Shown: positions 59,726 to 64,000 of the stretch, piece by piece
Numbering within the stretch: position 1 is the stretch's first letter
How the letters are laid out: every line of letters begins with the position of its first letter
Source: Enoplolaimus lenunculus
Lineage: Eukaryota; Nematoda; Enoplea; Enoplida; Thoracostomopsidae
Assembly (NCBI GenBank): GCA_030248215.1
Contig: JASANG010001092.1
Span: 1-64,000, forward strand
Length of the DNA stretch: 64,000 nt
Reading direction: 5' to 3'
The notes under the pieces: generated by a model
The model's input: only the letters and a program-made list of their open reading frames with translations
Database searches by the model: none
Told to the model about the DNA's origin: nothing
Position numbers and translations under genes: made by a program

Positions 59726-60539
59726 AGGCTGAGTAAATTTGTCATTCCTGGTCGAAATGCTCTATTTGTGATATTACTAATTTTTAAGGCTTAGCTGTTT
59801 GATAATGTATTTGAAACACAATAACTGTGTTTAATACAATTTCAACGTAAACGTAAATTGCCTAGTGTGTGTGGGGGGTTGGAAGGGAACAACCCTTTTG
59901 CAAAGACAAAGTAAAAAAATTTTGATCAAACAAGGAACTGCTTTGCGTGGGGGTTTGGGGGTCGACAACCCCTTGAAAACGTAATAAAAGAAAATGTTTT
60001 TGTGTTAGTGTTCTATGCATGGGCCCAATCCACGTTGTCCCGGCCGTTCCAACCGACCGAGCAAAAACATAGGTTTGGAGCTGTCCTAGATGTCCCGACC
60101 TACCTAGCAAAAATATAGGCTCGAAGCTGTCCCGGCTGTCCCGACCGAACCACAACAAACAGGTTTGTAGCTTTCCCGACCAACCCGGTAAAAACGTTTC
60201 ACTCCGGGTATATTGCTGTCCCGTGGGTAAATGGGACGCCCCTCAGAGTAACATGGGCCATGCTTGGATTGCTTATTATCCAGAGAACATTGATATTTCT
60301 TTATCGGTGACAAATTAAATTGGCCAGGTTGTGATCTGCATATGCAAAATTTCTATATGTTAGCTAACCAATACATATTGTTTGTTGGTTTTGTCGCCTT
60401 ATTTTGTGTGTCTTTCGAGTTTATTGTAAGAGTAGCTTTCGTACATGTGGCTAAAAATACAGTTTGCTTGGTTTCTTGTGTTTTTGTTAATGCAGTGAAT
60501 GTCTCTGATTAAGACGACTTGTTTGAGGTAGCATCTGAC

Positions 60540-61280
60540 AACGGTACGCGTAACAGCCTCAACGAAGATCACTTTTCGCGGTGCATTAGTGACTGTAAAT
60601 CACCAAATACAACTAAGAACACACATTGAACATACCGCATTTGGCTTGCGTACGCAGGTTTCTCAAACGAAAGCATCGCTTAAAGGTTCCTGACCTGCTT
60701 ACAATGGACGTCGGTGATTTTGACTTCTGGTTGAGTAGATTCATTGCAGGAGTAAAACGAAAAAACAGTAAGTGTACAGCTTCAGCAGGATTGTGTGGAA
60801 AACGTTAACAAAAGTTTCAGAAACGTGAAATAATGAAGTGGACACTAATTTATTGTTTAACAAACTGTTACTCGATAACTTTCGCTAGTTACAGTGTAAT
60901 CTAACATTGGAATGTTGTTAAAATAGTTTGCTATTCGTGCAATTTGCCTTAGGAAGCTAACGTTATATTGAATGCACGTTAGCAAGTTTTACAATTCTAG
61001 ATTAGTCATTGCATTGCACGCGGAATGTCGCGTTATCTACAAGAAAATGGCAGGCCGCTCAATGTTATGGACAATAGTCAAATTCAGTTCAAAAGGTAAG
61101 AAGATACTTCTAGCTGTTTCACGCCTAGCAATCACGTGCGTGATTGTATTGCAACAATGATGACATTGTATATTATATGCGAAAACTTAGTTTGTAGGTT
61201 CCGAGTCACGTTGGACCGTAAGATCAGACAGCTGACAAGAGAACGTGGGCGAATTAATACGAGACTGGCTAAGCGCTGAG
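60540..61280 (+). pseudogene. Crypton/ZMYM-like region fragments
   Basis: The frame at about 60665-60770 has LLTMDVGDFDFWLSRFIAGV, like the conserved segment before the tyrosine recombinase-like (DUF3504) domain of Crypton-derived and ZMYM/KCTD1-like proteins (ELDFWLxRFxxEVRxKxG). A second piece at about 61198-61279 reads FRVTLDRKIRQLTRERGRIN, like the FKxxLDxxMKxLxxxG segment that follows in that family. A TTTGTAG acceptor precedes it and a GTAAGT donor follows the first piece. Intervening family sequence is absent. Probably a transposon relic. Confidence 0.4.
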
Positions 61281-61749
61281 CGTTGATGATGAGTGACAGA
61301 TATGGAATCGTTTTGCTTTCGGTACAACGCAAGCCATCATTCACTTGATTTTTTTAAATTTTTGGATTATGCGGTCGACATGAGCATAGAAGGTTGCACT
61401 GGAGCAATTCGAACTCGTTCACGTCAACAATGATGTGGATATTCGGTTTACTGCAAACTAATCAAAAAGCTTTAAGGTAAGATTCAGAAGATTAGATGAT
61501 AATTGCAGTTTGCGATGATTCTCAGATTCGTGGCCAAAACTTGTACGGTTAAGCAATTTGTATATTGATTACTATACTATTTAGGACGGTCTAAAAGACA
61601 GACGACACGAGCCAAAACGCATAGAATATATTTCTTCGTCGTCTGCGTCTGCAAAGCCAAATTTTGTATATTATTACCGAATATATTTGAGTACGATACT
61701 TGATTGTGGCGATTATACCCCTGCCAAATATTGGAAATTCTTTTGTTTA

Positions 61750-61895
61750 TGCGGGGTTCACGTTATAACTGGGGCAGCCTGCAGCATGTTTTGTCCGTAT
61801 TACAATAGCGGGAAACATTTTGTCTGCACGTTGATCCGCTATCAACATGGGACAAAACGTGTTCCGGGTTGCCCTAGGTATAACTGAATCCCGCA
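61750..61895. mobile_element. DNA element family M3, copy C (short)
   Basis: 146 bp. Ends TGCGGGGTTCACGTTATAAC and the inverted TGCGGGATTCAGTTATACCT, with TTA on both sides (61747-61749, 61896-61898). It is almost nothing but the two inverted ends, a minimal derivative. Confidence 0.85.
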
Positions 61896-61899
61896 TTAG

Positions 61900-63489
61900 A
61901 CTACAGGTAGACATTTAGTGAACTCTAAGATAAGCGTTAATTTTGCTAAATTGGTTAACCATCAGACACTTCAATGTTACACAAATTAAAAGAATATACA
62001 TAGCTTCGCGACTATTTAAAGGAAATTACCAAAACTGGTGGACTAACAGGACGGTATACAAATCACTCTGGCAAAACTACATAGGCAACACAGCAATTTA
62101 ATGAGAACGTTGACGAGTAGCTCAAGGTAAAATGAATAGGGCATGTTTCCAATGCTGTGCAGAAATACAAAAGAACTTTCCGAGAACAGAAGTTCGTTAT
62201 AAAACATATAACTGTTCTGTTCTTCAGGTCGTTTGCTCTGAGCAATGGAATTAGAAAACCATATGATTGTAGCAGGATCTCTACTTTATACGCATGAGTT
62301 TCAAAATATAAACGTCTCCGTTTTGATTTAAGTTTCTTTTTGCTTGTGGCACACTAAAAATTTTATATAAGTATTATTTGTTTTTTGACTAATTAGCAGG
62401 AGTACATATCAAAACTGTTAGAGTATGGCAGTACGACATTAGACTTTTAAATAACATCGGCTTAACTATTTCCTTAACAACCGTGCATAACGTAGCATAC
62501 AAGAACAATGCAAACACCGTACTTGCACTGCGCACTTAATGATCACATTGCAACAAACAAATATTCATGTTGGTTACTGCACACATGTTTAACATAGTCG
62601 TGATACAAAATGTATATAAGCGTGAGAATGTTGAATATTGGAGTGTTTTGCTGTTTGAGGTGTAGTTATTTGAAATTTTAAACTATTCGTTAGCATGTAC
62701 AAAAAATACAAATAGCATTCTCCTCCAGAGCGCATCTGCATATTGATATTTAAGTGATATTGTTTTTGTAAATAAATTGCATGTTACACATGCAACTAAT
62801 AGATTACGGAAAATTTTGCTGACGTTAATAAAAAATTTTGCTAATACGAATTATATTTTGATGATTGTGCTGCAATTAAATTTTTCTATAATTCACATTC
62901 ACATGTTTTGTAGTTCTTCTGCCTACAGTCAGTGACCAGAAAAGCATTTTAACAGTTAGGTTTTACGGTTACGTTTCTCAAGGATTAAAATATTATTTTG
63001 GATGTTTAAGTAATTTAAACCAACACTGGCATAAAAATAGAGTATACACCCTGTGTAGACTTTTCAAGAAGCCTAATCCTAACGACAAGGTTTAAAACTA
63101 AAGCCATATTTACACGTGCATTTTTTGCAACAAAACATGCACGTACAACTTGTAGGTGCAAGTTCGGTCACAAAACTGGTTTGAAGCGTTTGCAGCTGCA
63201 AATTATTTACTATAATTCACGCTATTAAATTTAATTCGCACTTGTGAACCCAGTTGGTATGAGAGCCGTTTCAAGTCAAGAAATTTCGGGTAGAACCTTT
63301 GCGCGTGAATGCTTTTTGCAGCTGAAACTTGCAGTTGCAAGTTTTGTTCAAAAATTCATGTTAAGAACGATACAGTTGCATACTTCTATTATAACGTGTG
63401 TAAGTGCAGCAAGTCCTTATGAGCCACGTTTGTAATCTGTAGGTGCTATCAGCTCAAAGACATAGAGTGTAACGATTTACACTCCGGGC
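61900..63489. other. No recognisable gene
   Basis: AT-rich. Around 63110-63390 there are scattered GCAGCTGCAAATT/TGCAGTTGCAAGTTT motifs in both orientations, possibly an old inverted-repeat element, but I could not define ends. Confidence 0.45.
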
Positions 63490-63725
63490 ACGAAATTGTC
63501 CTTTCACATCCAGATTGGGTTGACAAGCAACTTTTTACTGCATGGTTTCATTATTTTGTTGAGTTCCTTCCTCCACGCGCCCAGGACAATATGCTGCCGT
63601 GTTTTTAGATGGTCATAGCAGTATTGAAAATGTGCAACAGGAGGAAGCATTTGTTCAATCTCACACAACTTGCGCGACGGTGGTAACATATTGCAAGAGG
63701 GACCTTGCCATGTCTTGGTCAACGT
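63490..63725 (+). pseudogene. pogo/jerky-type DDE transposase fragment
   Basis: Frames on the plus strand read PDWVDKQLFTAWFHYFV, then, one frame away, FLDGHSSIENV. This is the W-x-(D/N)-x-x-x-F-x-x-W and LLLDGHxSH pair of the DDE_1 superfamily (pogo/Tigger, jerky, CENP-B-related), with the second catalytic aspartate in LDGHSS. A frame change near 63603 and the lack of flanking domains make it a relic. A minus-strand frame across it is a shadow. Confidence 0.6.
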
Positions 63726-64000
63726 GGACTAGATAGATAACACAGTATTAAGCTCTGTTCAAACTTCAGTTTCTGCAGTTTCACAAGTTAGCATTTACAC
63801 AAAATTTGAAATATGGACTTCAGCCGAAGAAACGTATACCGTTTCAAAACTACAGGTTTCACCGGAACAAACTCATTGTTCTAATTTTAGCGTGTGCTTT
63901 GGTATAGGAAGCAATTCTGGACCTAGTCACCAGATTTAAGTTCAACGCTATCTTTAGCTACGAGGGAACTTATTTAATTTGTTTTGCTTCCGCCGTTAAG

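Larger units (their letters stand above)
57775..60258. mobile_element. Mutator-like element carrying a 46-bp minisatellite and a nested transposon
   Basis: Ends GCCAATGCTGCTCTGAGGGG and the inverted GCCCATGTTACTCTGAGGGG match over about 50 bp. They are flanked by a perfect 9-bp duplication CATGCTTGG (57766-57774, 60259-60267). The GCCCATG end and duplication length match the TTAGGC elements at 42.7-47.4 kb. Internal parts: the minisatellite, the M3 copy B insertion at 57873-58901, and inverted minisatellite units at 60020-60190. Confidence 0.8.

Noticed and set aside
58890-59736. 280-codon frame and overlapping relatives in other phases
   Set aside because: A 46-bp minisatellite rotates through frames, so repeated motifs appear in all three phases.
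63504-63722. 72-codon minus-strand frame
   Set aside because: It lies opposite a plus-strand DDE_1 transposase fragment with recognisable motifs, so it is a shadow.

Overview
This is nuclear DNA from an invertebrate animal. The evidence is two spliced protein genes with GT-AG introns, an AT-rich background, and a dense load of mobile DNA: LINEs, tRNA-derived SINEs, many short inverted-repeat elements and several minisatellites. No bacterial gene layout is present. The best gene, AP-2 alpha-adaptin, resembles insect and other protostome copies, but I cannot place the phylum.

Layout. 0-12.5 kb: decayed mobile and virus-like DNA. It holds part of a DNA element, a Polinton-type capsid fossil split by a fold-back element, a 3 kb array of an 18-bp repeat, and a LINE with C-terminal C2H2 fingers lying between two trinucleotide tracts. 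13.7-32.4 kb: the complete alpha-adaptin gene, 24 exons and 987 codons, forward strand, with many small transposons in its introns. 33-38 kb: intergenic DNA with inverted-repeat elements and a LINE fragment. 38.6-47.7 kb: a seven-exon gene for a secreted protein of 234 residues with ten cysteines in the mature part, which I do not recognise. Its first intron holds 2.6 kb of a GC-rich 21-bp minisatellite, and other introns hold short elements full of telomere-like TTAGGC repeats. 49.1-55.4 kb: a Tx1/L1-type LINE whose first ORF carries a CCHC knuckle and a NADAR (YbiA-like) domain. It is interrupted by a 1.56 kb Ginger-like transposon (77-bp TIRs, CCGG target duplication, Ulp1 protease) and by a 0.49 kb inverted-repeat element just before the reverse transcriptase FVDD box. 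55.5-64 kb: a piggyBac-type element with a tRNA-like core, a 2.5 kb Mutator-like element carrying a 46-bp minisatellite with another transposon nested in it, and fragments of Crypton-like and pogo-like elements.

Only the alpha-adaptin and secreted-protein genes look like working host genes. The rest is a layered record of insertions in which target duplications and interrupted frames allow some relative dating.
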